Shown here: one piece after another, positions 1 to 6,485 of the stretch
Numbering within the stretch: position 1 is the first letter of the stretch
Layout: each line of letters starts with the position of its first letter
Assembly: GCA_937893785.1 (NCBI GenBank)
Contig: CALCSP010000220.1
Location: forward strand, 1-7,484
DNA: 7,484 bases
DNA from: an uncultured Verrucomicrobiales bacterium
Lineage (GTDB): Bacteria > Verrucomicrobiota > Verrucomicrobiia > Verrucomicrobiales > DEV007
Direction of reading: 5' to 3'
Made by a program: the position numbers and the translations under genes
The notes under the pieces: generated by a model
The model's input: the letters and a program-made list of their open reading frames with translations, nothing else
What the model was told of the DNA's origin: nothing
Database searches by the model: none

Positions 1-2253
1 AAAGTCGGCACCTTCCGCTTTTTTACATGGGATGCAGAAATGTCAATGGGAACCCACTTGATGTTTAATTTAAACCCGGCAAACCCACCCGACCAGGGGG
101 TCACTGATTTTGATCTTACCGGCGCCAATAACGTAGGGTCACCTGTGGAGTTCTACGGCGCACTTCTTTCATACCCCCCCTTCCAACTGCGCTTTGCAGA
201 TCGTCTTCACCACCATTTTTTTAATGGAGGAACTATGTCAGTAGAAAGAAACCGAGCCCGATGGGATGCGATGTGGACTGAATTACGCAACCCCATGGTT
301 TGCGAATCCGCTAGATGGGGAGATGAAGGAACTCTTCTTCCCACGCCCTTTACCCGCAACGAAACATGGCTCAATGAAGTTTTCTGGATCAGAAATACCT
401 ACATACCGGGACGAACTGCCACCGTATTGGAACAATTTCGCTCTCGAGGACTCTACCCCGATACGCAGGCTCCCGTTTTCAATCAGCACGGGGGGGCTGT
501 CGCTGCCGATTTTAACCTCAGCATGAGCGCTGGTGACACAGAGATATACTACACACTTGATGGCAGCGACCCCTACCTTCCTCCTACACTGGAGTCGCTT
601 ATTCTAGTCGATGAGGGAGCTGCAGCCGAAGCCCTCATCCCCTCAGTAGCCAATGGAGGCAACATACTCGAAGGAACATGGACAAATATTGTTCCGCCAG
701 AAAATTCTAACCAGTGGAGCAATGGACAAACAGGAATCGGGTACGAGACAAGCGGCACAAACTATCAGCCTCTTATCAATCTTGATGTCGTAGCAATGTC
801 AGGAGTCAACCCGAGCGTTTTCGTGCGAATTCCGTTCACGGTTGGCGCAGATGTAAATCTACCCGATTTTAACCAACTTGTACTTTCGATGAAGTATGAT
901 GATGCCTTTATTGCCTATATCAACGGTACACGTGTAGCAGCCTCCCCCAATGCCCCTGTCAATCCTACTTGGAATTCTGCAGCGTCGGCTATACATGCAG
1001 ACACCCAAGCTGTCGTGTTTCAGGATTACGACATCTCCGAGTTCAGAGACCTGCTTCGTGAAGGCAACAATATGCTTGCTATACAGGCATTGAATTCCTC
1101 ATCAACCAGTAGTGATCTCCTCTGCCTCCCAAGACTCAGCGCAACCAAGGCCATTGGAGGAGCTGGGGCATCACCAGAAGCATTACTTTACGCTGAAGCT
1201 TTCCCACTGGATCAAAGCAGCGTTGTAAATGCCAGGGCATTCTCCCCTCAGCGCAATGAATGGTCAGCTCTAACGGAAGCGACATTTCTAGTTGGTCAAC
1301 TGGCAACTGCTGAGAACCTGGTAGTTAGTGAATTCAGCTACCGGCCGCGCCCACCAGCAGGTCAGGCAGAGCTGTCTGCCGCTGCCAGTCGCACAGACTT
1401 TGAGTTCATTGAACTACAGAATATAAGCACCGCATCCATCGACCTTGTTGGAACCCGGTTCTCACAGGGAATAGAATTTGAATTTGTTCTTAACAGCCCG
1501 GTACGCACTCTCGCACCGGGAGAATCCGTGCTCATCGTAGAGAATGCGGAAGCAATGGTTGCACGTTATGGCCCCTCAATCAGAGACCGAATAGCCGGGG
1601 AGATTGATAATGACAGCAAGCTAAGCAATAACGGTGAGAGCATTACCCTGATTGCTGCCAATGGTGAAGTCATTAAGAGCTTTGTGTACACTGACGAATC
1701 ACCCTGGCCTGAATCCGCAGATGGTGACGGTTTCTCACTGGAACTGATATCCCCCGACAGCAATCCTGATCACTCCCTGCCGGAAAACTGGCAAAGCTCA
1801 GGACAAATCGACGGAAGCCCAGGCGGATTCATTCGCACCAGAGGATACTCCTCCTGGATCGCGCAAAACTTCGATCCTACTTCACCCGGTTTTGAATCAA
1901 TCACCGCACCCGAAGCAGATCCGGACTCCGACTCCATTATTAACTCCATGGAATACGCGTTCGGAACTGACCCTAATAATAACGACAGCCGATCCGAAAT
2001 TGAAACCTTTGTTGTGAGCGACAACGGTAATGACTTCATTGCCATTCGGTTTCCAGCGCGCACGGGTGCAAATGACCTCGAGATCACGGGTCAAACATCC
2101 AATGATTTTACCACCTGGACAACAAATACGGTTCCTTTCGGTAATCCATTGCCAATGGAAGACGGTCGTCAGTTGGTCACTTTGAGATCAACATCACCTA
2201 TTCCCTCGTCAATCACGCAACAAGTTCGTTTAAAGATTGTCATCAACCAGTAG
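1..2253 (+). CDS. CotH-like kinase / lamin-tail domain exported protein, 5' partial
   Basis: The frame is open from the first base, so the ATG at 40 is internal; 750 residues are visible and the N-terminus and most of the CotH fold lie upstream. Domains in window residue numbering: the CotH C-terminal part at 1-150, beginning FRFFTWDAEMSMG, which resembles the 'WD.D' metal-site segment of CotH proteins, then ESARWGD and a W..R tail usual in bacterial CotH proteins. A chitobiase/hexosaminidase C-terminal type domain starts near 150 (YYTLDGSDP at 183-191) and resumes at 395-431 (VNARAF...WSALTEATF). A galactose-binding-like beta-sandwich (about 223-381, with YDDAFIAYINGTRVA) is inserted in it. 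A lamin-tail domain follows at 437-610 (EFIELQN, LAPGESVLIV, LSNNGESITLI). Last come a DPDSDSIINSMEYAFGTDP segment (640-658) and a terminal beta-rich domain. CotH of Bacillus spores is a protein kinase; activity here cannot be judged without the upstream part. Probably secreted or surface-located, by inference. Domain calls are from motif recognition. Confidence 0.88.
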   Translation, partial: KVGTFRFFTWDAEMSMGTHLMFNLNPANPPDQGVTDFDLTGANNVGSPVEFYGALLSYPPFQLRFADRLHHHFFNGGTMSVERNRARWDAMWTELRNPMVCESARWGDEGTLLPTPFTRNETWLNEVFWIRNTYIPGRTATVLEQFRSRGLYPDTQAPVFNQHGGAVAADFNLSMSAGDTEIYYTLDGSDPYLPPTLESLILVDEGAAAEALIPSVANGGNILEGTWTNIVPPENSNQWSNGQTGIGYETSGTNYQPLINLDVVAMSGVNPSVFVRIPFTVGADVNLPDFNQLVLSMKYDDAFIAYINGTRVAASPNAPVNPTWNSAASAIHADTQAVVFQDYDISEFRDLLREGNNMLAIQALNSSSTSSDLLCLPRLSATKAIGGAGASPEALLYAEAFPLDQSSVVNARAFSPQRNEWSALTEATFLVGQLATAENLVVSEFSYRPRPPAGQAELSAAASRTDFEFIELQNISTASIDLVGTRFSQGIEFEFVLNSPVRTLAPGESVLIVENAEAMVARYGPSIRDRIAGEIDNDSKLSNNGESITLIAANGEVIKSFVYTDESPWPESADGDGFSLELISPDSNPDHSLPENWQSSGQIDGSPGGFIRTRGYSSWIAQNFDPTSPGFESITAPEADPDSDSIINSMEYAFGTDPNNNDSRSEIETFVVSDNGNDFIAIRFPARTGANDLEITGQTSNDFTTWTTNTVPFGNPLPMEDGRQLVTLRSTSPIPSSITQQVRLKIVINQ

Positions 2254-2256
2254 AGC

Positions 2257-2994
2257 TTAATAGCGCATCACACGGGAAAGAAAATGCTGTAACCGCGGGT
2301 CCTTGGCAGCATCAAAAAGACTTGCTGCGTCACCTATCTCCACAATTTTTCCCTCTGCTAAAAAAGCAACCTGATTGGCAACCTGCCGCGCAAATCCCAT
2401 TTCATGCGTTGAAAGAACAATGTTCTGCCCGCTCTCCTTTAATTCCGCAATCAGGTCCAGCACCTCAGCGGTCATCTCTGGATCAAGGGCTGAAGTGGGT
2501 TCATCTAGAAACAAAAGTCCCGGACCGTGGGCAATAGCCCGTGCAATGGCCACTCGCTGCTGTTGTCCACCAGACAACTGGGCAGGAAACTTAGCGGCGT
2601 GTTCAGTCAGGTTAAAACGCTTCAAGGCATCCATGGCCCTTTCCCTCGCCTCTGATTCCAAGAGGCCATGAACCTTCTCAAGCGGGAGCGAAATATTGGC
2701 AAGGGCACTCTTGTGCGGAAAAAGGTTGAAGCTCTGGAACAGGAACCCGTTGGATCGCCGGTGGGCAAGGAGCGCAGCCTCACTGCCAAAATCCATATTC
2801 TTGCCACTGATGGATACACTTCCACTGTTAGGAATCTCCAGCCCACCCAGAACCCTTAACAGCGTTGATTTTCCCCCTCCAGAGGGACCGATCAGCGCCA
2901 GCACTGACACATCCCCATCAACATCAAGGTCGATCCCGTCGAGGGCTTTTGTCCCTGCATAGTCCTTGTGCAATCCCGAAGCGCTAACTTTCAT
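2257..2994 (-). CDS. Polar amino acid ABC transporter, ATP-binding subunit (GlnQ/HisP type)
   Basis: This is the cytoplasmic ATPase that powers import through the permease encoded just upstream. The 245-residue protein, the usual size for GlnQ/HisP, has all nucleotide-binding motifs: Walker A GPSGGGKST (36-44), Q-loop FQSFNLFPH (86-94), signature LSGGQQQR (140-147), Walker B LLFLDEPTSALD (160-171) and the switch histidine in STHEMG (H197). FQSFNLFPH and STHEMGFARQVA are typical of the polar amino acid family. I chose the ATG at 2994 over an open-frame start at 3033 because a perfect AAAGGAGG lies 7 nt upstream (3002-3009) and because MKVSASGLHKDY aligns with the normal family N-terminus. The start overlaps the permease gene's end by 11 bp, which suggests translational coupling. 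The stop lies 3 bp from the stop of the convergent CotH-like gene. The exact amino acid transported cannot be read from the ATPase. Confidence 0.96.
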   Translation of the reverse strand: MKVSASGLHKDYAGTKALDGIDLDVDGDVSVLALIGPSGGGKSTLLRVLGGLEIPNSGSVSISGKNMDFGSEAALLAHRRSNGFLFQSFNLFPHKSALANISLPLEKVHGLLESEARERAMDALKRFNLTEHAAKFPAQLSGGQQQRVAIARAIAHGPGLLFLDEPTSALDPEMTAEVLDLIAELKESGQNIVLSTHEMGFARQVANQVAFLAEGKIVEIGDAASLFDAAKDPRLQHFLSRVMRY

Positions 2995-4675
2995 AGGAAA
3001 ACCTCCTTTCAAGGCAGGTAGCCATGTAGGCAAGGGGGATCGTGATCAGCAAATAGCCAATGGCAAGGGGAATATAGGCTTCAAGGCCCGTGTATGTGGC
3101 GGATCTCGCACTCTCGCTGCGCTTGGTAAATTCCTCAACGGCGATTTGCGAAAGCAGCGAGGAATCCTTGACCAATATGATAAACAACCCGGCCACCGCC
3201 GGCAAAACGCGACGAATAGCCTGCGGCAGGATCACGTAGCGGAATACCTGGATTGAAGAAAATCCAACCGCTCTGGCAGAATCAAACTGCGTCCTGCCGA
3301 TACTCTCGATGCCGCCACGAAGGATTTCCCCCAAGTAAGCACCGGCAAACAGAGCAAGCAGTATCACTCCGATCAGAATGCGGTCATTGACATGGAAGGC
3401 CTGGGCAATCACGTAATAGCCGACGAGAAGGACCACCAACAGCGGACTTCCGCGCACAACCTCGGTATATGCCCGGCAAAAAAACCGCAATGGCCGGATT
3501 TTTGATCGGGAACCGGCGACCAGAGCTATTCCCACCCCCGCACATAATACCAGGGCAACAAGGGATATCCATATCGTCCTGAACCACCCGCCAAACAACT
3601 GCCAGCGCCTGAGCCAGATTCCCTCCCAGTTCCAGGTATAGGTCTGGTTCAGTGAAGCGAAAACAAAATAGCACAGGCCGCTTACCAGAAGCCAAAGCAC
3701 TGCATAACCCAGGAGTTCACCAGGTCCGCCGGCCGGTGCCTTGCCCTCCATGGTCAACCTCCAGAATGCAAAAATCGTTACGGCTATCAACACTCCAACC
3801 AGTAAAATAAAGAGCCAGTCAACCTCAAGCGATTGCGTTTTACCTGGGTCCACCTCCAGATCGGTTTTCTTCGTGACTGGCGCAGAATCAAATATAAATG
3901 GAATTCCTAGTTCACTGACAAGTTGCCGTTCTTCCTTCAGGTAACGCCCGGCCAGCTTTTCAAACCCGCCTGATTCCCGAAATTGGCGCAGGAACACATT
4001 CACCGAACCCCTTAAGGCATTCACCTCACCATCTTTGCCCTTGCGCAGGCCAATTGCCCATTGTTCCGGCCTTAGCGGGGTAAGGAGTGCCCTGGTGGTC
4101 TTGGCATGGTTCTTGTGATGCTGGAATATGGAAAGCTGGTCATAGATCCAGGCATCCGCCTTGCCCTGCGCAACCTCCAGGGCACAGGCAGGATCCTCCT
4201 GCATGGTATTCAACTTGGCATCCGGAAGATGTTGGCGAACAAAGTTTTCCCCGGTCGTGCCAAGCCTTGCCACAACAATCCTGCCTGGCTTCTTCAGGTC
4301 ATCCAGGCCTTCAATTTCGGAATCCCTGCCGACAAGCATTGCCAACCCAGTGGTGACATAGGGATCCGAGAAATCAATGGACTTTCTGCGCTCATCATTG
4401 GCCGTCATTGAGGAGATGACGCAATCAATACTGCCTGACTTCAATGCGGTGATGAGCGCATCAAACTTGATGTTCTCGATCTTAAGAGGACGGTCCAGGT
4501 AATCAGCCAACGCCTCCGCCATGCGCACACTGACACCGTCAGGATTACCCTGCTCATCAACAAACTCAAAGGGAGGGTAGGTAAGTTCCATCCCAACAAC
4601 GAGCGGTTCACGCTTGTCCTGCACGGCAGAACACCCTGCCAGGAACATCAAAGAAAGACTAAGCAATACCTTCAT
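2984..4675 (-). CDS. Fused amino-acid-binding lipoprotein and ABC permease (GlnH-GlnP type)
   Basis: One 563-residue chain carries both the substrate-binding and the membrane parts of an amino acid importer. Residues 1-15 form a lipoprotein signal ending in the lipobox LAGC (Cys15). Residues 25-247 are a family 3 solute-binding domain: YPPFEF (33-38), then MTANDERRKSIDFSDPY (90-106), whose Arg should bind the ligand carboxylate, and Asp179 in AWIYDQLS, which could bind the amino group. Hydrophobic segments lie near 286-305 and 320-342 (linker) and 365-388, 409-427, 432-450, 488-507 and 533-553 (the five-helix HisM/GlnP core). RGSPLLV (408-414) and the EAA loop (450-485, ARAVGFSSIQVFRYVILPQA) are family hallmarks; the loop docks on the ATPase. 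Charge placement fits a periplasmic binding domain and cytoplasmic EAA loop. Start: the ATG at 4675 has AGGGG 5 nt upstream; an ATG at 4678 or a GTG at 4699 (weak AGAGG) is also possible. All these starts overlap the DUF368 gene end. Substrate unknown, probably a polar amino acid. Confidence 0.93.
   Translation of the reverse strand: MKVLLSLSLMFLAGCSAVQDKREPLVVGMELTYPPFEFVDEQGNPDGVSVRMAEALADYLDRPLKIENIKFDALITALKSGSIDCVISSMTANDERRKSIDFSDPYVTTGLAMLVGRDSEIEGLDDLKKPGRIVVARLGTTGENFVRQHLPDAKLNTMQEDPACALEVAQGKADAWIYDQLSIFQHHKNHAKTTRALLTPLRPEQWAIGLRKGKDGEVNALRGSVNVFLRQFRESGGFEKLAGRYLKEERQLVSELGIPFIFDSAPVTKKTDLEVDPGKTQSLEVDWLFILLVGVLIAVTIFAFWRLTMEGKAPAGGPGELLGYAVLWLLVSGLCYFVFASLNQTYTWNWEGIWLRRWQLFGGWFRTIWISLVALVLCAGVGIALVAGSRSKIRPLRFFCRAYTEVVRGSPLLVVLLVGYYVIAQAFHVNDRILIGVILLALFAGAYLGEILRGGIESIGRTQFDSARAVGFSSIQVFRYVILPQAIRRVLPAVAGLFIILVKDSSLLSQIAVEEFTKRSESARSATYTGLEAYIPLAIGYLLITIPLAYMATCLERRFSYES
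3002..3009 (-). promoter_or_regulatory. Strong ribosome binding site of the ABC ATPase gene
   Basis: On the minus strand this reads AAAGGAGG, followed by 7 nt and ATG at 2994. It lies inside the last codons of the permease gene and decides the ATPase start. It is the clearest Shine-Dalgarno sequence in the window. Confidence 0.85.
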
Positions 4676-5681
4676 CATCACCCCTGCTGCGTTTCCCACC
4701 GATCCTCTCTATCCCTAAGACGGAACCGGCCCCTGTAAGCATCAACAACATCGCAATCCATGTCTGTTTTTCACCGGTATCCGGAAGCTTCCAGTTTTCA
4801 TACCCTGCACTCACCAGTCGCTCACCATCCTCCAGTTCCTCTTCAACCGCCTGCAGCGAACCGGAACGTGCAAATACCATTCGTTCCTCATTCCTGACAA
4901 TATAGGATCCACCCTCATCCTGCTTATAGATCTCATCCTTCCATGGCCATATCAACACCAGGGAACCTACAATAAAACCGGTGATCAATGCCACGGCAAT
5001 ATCGTGCCAGCGCTTGAAAACCCATGACAGAAAGTGGGAAAGGACAACCAGGCCGACAACACATCCCGCGCCAAACGGAGCCAATACATTCAGGTCCAGG
5101 TTCCCGACGGCACCTAGGACCAGCATATAGTTGCCCATAATAAGAAGGACAAACGAGCCAGAAACGCCCGGTATGATCATGCTGGAAATTGCCGCAATCC
5201 CGCAAAAGAACAAATACAGTGCATTGTCATTGCCGGAGGAATGCGGAAGCAACAGCACACCAACCGCCATCGCTATACCAAACAAAACGGATGCTAGGGC
5301 GCCGATGCTCCATGCGGCAACCATTTTGCCTACCCCCCAGATGGAAGCCACAACCAGGCCAAAGAAAAATGCCCAGATAAGGATCGGATAATGGTCAAAA
5401 AGATACTCGAGGAGCTTTGCCAGACTGACAACACTCAGCAAAGCACCCAACCCCACGGCAATCATAAAACGCAGGTCAACATGTGTAGCAAACTCCCTGA
5501 ATTTTAAACCAAGCAATAAGCGAATCGCCTGAATGTTACAGCACTTAATGCCATTGATTAAGCGCTCGTAAATCCCGGTAATGAAGGCAATCGTCCCGCC
5601 GGAAACTCCCGGGATCACATTAGCAGCGCCCATCGCTGCCCCCTTTAGTGTGGTAAAAATATCGTCCGATCCCGCTGACAC
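4659..5681 (-). CDS. DUF368 family polyprenyl-phosphate transporter (PopT type)
   Basis: A 340-residue polytopic membrane protein of the DUF368 family; members have been shown to translocate undecaprenyl phosphate back across the cytoplasmic membrane for reuse in cell envelope synthesis. The family signature MGAANVIPGVSGGTIAF (17-33) is present, and a second copy, IIPGVSGSFVLLIMGNY (169-185), gives the internal pseudo-repeat of two PGVSG loops typical of the family. About eight hydrophobic segments follow in between and after. WPWK at 245-248 begins a charged 60-residue segment rich in Glu (EEELEDGE), followed by one last helix (307-323) and a basic/acidic tail. The GTG at 5681 is preferred because the family keeps the LKGAAMGAA stretch, although it lacks a good ribosome site; the internal ATG at 5633 has AAGGGGG before it but would cut the first helix. 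The gene end overlaps the permease start, so the two are probably one operon. Confidence 0.93.
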   Translation of the reverse strand: MSAGSDDIFTTLKGAAMGAANVIPGVSGGTIAFITGIYERLINGIKCCNIQAIRLLLGLKFREFATHVDLRFMIAVGLGALLSVVSLAKLLEYLFDHYPILIWAFFFGLVVASIWGVGKMVAAWSIGALASVLFGIAMAVGVLLLPHSSGNDNALYLFFCGIAAISSMIIPGVSGSFVLLIMGNYMLVLGAVGNLDLNVLAPFGAGCVVGLVVLSHFLSWVFKRWHDIAVALITGFIVGSLVLIWPWKDEIYKQDEGGSYIVRNEERMVFARSGSLQAVEEELEDGERLVSAGYENWKLPDTGEKQTWIAMLLMLTGAGSVLGIERIGGKRSRGDDEGIA

Positions 5682-5859
5682 TTGTTAAGCTATCGCCCCG
5701 AGTCCGAGTAACAGCAACCGGGAATTGTCTTCCCCAAGCGCCATCACCTAGGCTATAAAACGGTCCAATTAATCCTGACTACAATCGACAGCGTGCCCCC
5801 TCCACGGGGCAATGCTGCCTTACACCTGCACCAAACACCACCATCAACATTATTAAGTT
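5682..5859. promoter_or_regulatory. Divergent intergenic region with weak promoter candidates
   Basis: These 178 bp separate the leftward DUF368-ABC operon from the rightward flavodoxin gene, so both promoters should lie here. Rightward: TACAAT at 5780-5785 is one mismatch from the -10 consensus but has no convincing -35. Leftward: on the minus strand TTGTAG, 18 nt, TTTTAT (within about 5755-5785) is a weak match overlapping it. If both are real, the polymerases would compete for the same bases. No operator-like long palindrome was seen. The calls are by eye only. Confidence 0.3.
5794..5811 (+). other. Small GC-rich hairpin in the flavodoxin leader
   Basis: TGCCCC (5794-5799) and GGGGCA (5806-5811) are perfect inverted repeats around a 6-nt loop, CTCCAC. 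No U tract follows, so it is not a standard terminator. If the TACAAT -10 is used, transcription would start near 5792 and the hairpin would sit at the very 5' end of the mRNA, where it could protect the transcript. The function is inferred. Confidence 0.35.
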
Positions 5860-6423
5860 ATGGGCAATATCCTCGTTCTCTACCACAGCAATACCGGCAA
5901 CACGGAAAAGATGGCCGACCTCGTCGCGGAAGGGGCAGCCTCTGTAAGCGGTATGGAAATTAGGAAATTGACGACCGATGAAGCAACTGTAGAGGATCTC
6001 CAGTGGTGTGATGGCATTGCGCTTGGCTCTCCCACAAACATGGGTTCCATGGCCTGGAAAGTTAAGAAATGGTGGGACACTGAAGCCATTAAGAAGTGGC
6101 TAAAAGTGGATGGAAAGTTTGCCTGCACATTTTCTTCTTCTGCCGGATGGGGCGGCGGCAATGAGACCGCTTGCAATGCTATGGCCACCGTCCTGCTCAA
6201 CTTTGGCTTTCTTTATTTTGGCGTAACTGACTACGTCGGCAAGGGACTTACTCCGCATTATGGTGCCGTGATTGCAGGAGAACCGCGTGAGGAAAAGGAA
6301 AAACAAACCTGCAGACGACTTGGCAGAAGGTTGGCAGAATGGGTTGGTTTCTACAAGGAAGGCCGCCAAAATCTCCATCCTTCAAATGCTGATTATGCCA
6401 GAGATCCAAAGGAGTTCACATAA
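5860..6423 (+). CDS. Flavodoxin / WrbA-like FMN-binding protein
   Basis: A 187-residue flavodoxin-fold protein, expected to bind FMN in the cytoplasm. The phosphate loop SNTGNTEKMA (10-19) follows the first beta strand NILVLYH; the second FMN loop is GSPTNMGSM (57-65) and the third is SSAGWGGGNET (93-103), matching the TPT.fGNM and G.GGG.E loops of WrbA-type NAD(P)H:quinone oxidoreductases more than the acidic loops of short electron-carrier flavodoxins. Length is slightly below WrbA (about 198). The last 25 residues (KEGRQNLHPSNADYARDP) are a polar tail of unknown role. The ATG start is set by the fold, since strand 1 begins at residue 3, but no Shine-Dalgarno sequence precedes it. The gene stands alone, divergent from the DUF368 operon and convergent with tdh. 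It could be a quinone reductase or an electron carrier; the sequence does not decide. Confidence 0.88.
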   Translation: MGNILVLYHSNTGNTEKMADLVAEGAASVSGMEIRKLTTDEATVEDLQWCDGIALGSPTNMGSMAWKVKKWWDTEAIKKWLKVDGKFACTFSSSAGWGGGNETACNAMATVLLNFGFLYFGVTDYVGKGLTPHYGAVIAGEPREEKEKQTCRRLGRRLAEWVGFYKEGRQNLHPSNADYARDPKEFT

Positions 6424-6446
6424 TATGACACCTCGAATAACACACG

Positions 6447-6476
6447 GTCTTGTTATCTGTCTGCAACCAGCAAGAC
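6447..6476. terminator. Possible weak bidirectional terminator between convergent genes
   Basis: GTCTTG (6447-6452) pairs with CAAGAC (6471-6476) across an 18-nt loop in the 62-bp space between the flavodoxin and tdh stops. It is followed by GTTTAG rather than a clear U run, and the loop is long, so this is a weak candidate. It is the only inverted repeat I found there. Confidence 0.25.
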
Positions 6477-6485
6477 GTTTAGTGG

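Noticed and set aside
1957..1998. Type I dockerin module suggested by the acidic DPDSDS and GTDPNNNDS repeats.
   Set aside because: Only one loop of this type is seen and the paired dockerin helices are absent; it fits the Verrucomicrobiota-style tail better.
1770..2087. Open frame of 105 codons on the minus strand inside the CotH-like gene.
   Set aside because: It is fully antisense to a well-supported coding frame, has no recognisable motif and no convincing ribosome site.
2995..3033. Thirteen-residue N-terminal extension of the ABC ATPase (start at 3033).
   Set aside because: The perfect AAAGGAGG lies inside this extension at the right distance from the ATG at 2994, and the extension does not resemble the family N-terminus.
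2966..3256. Open frame of 96 codons on the plus strand over the permease gene.
   Set aside because: Antisense to the EAA loop and C-terminal helices of a clear permease; the composition looks like a reverse-frame shadow.
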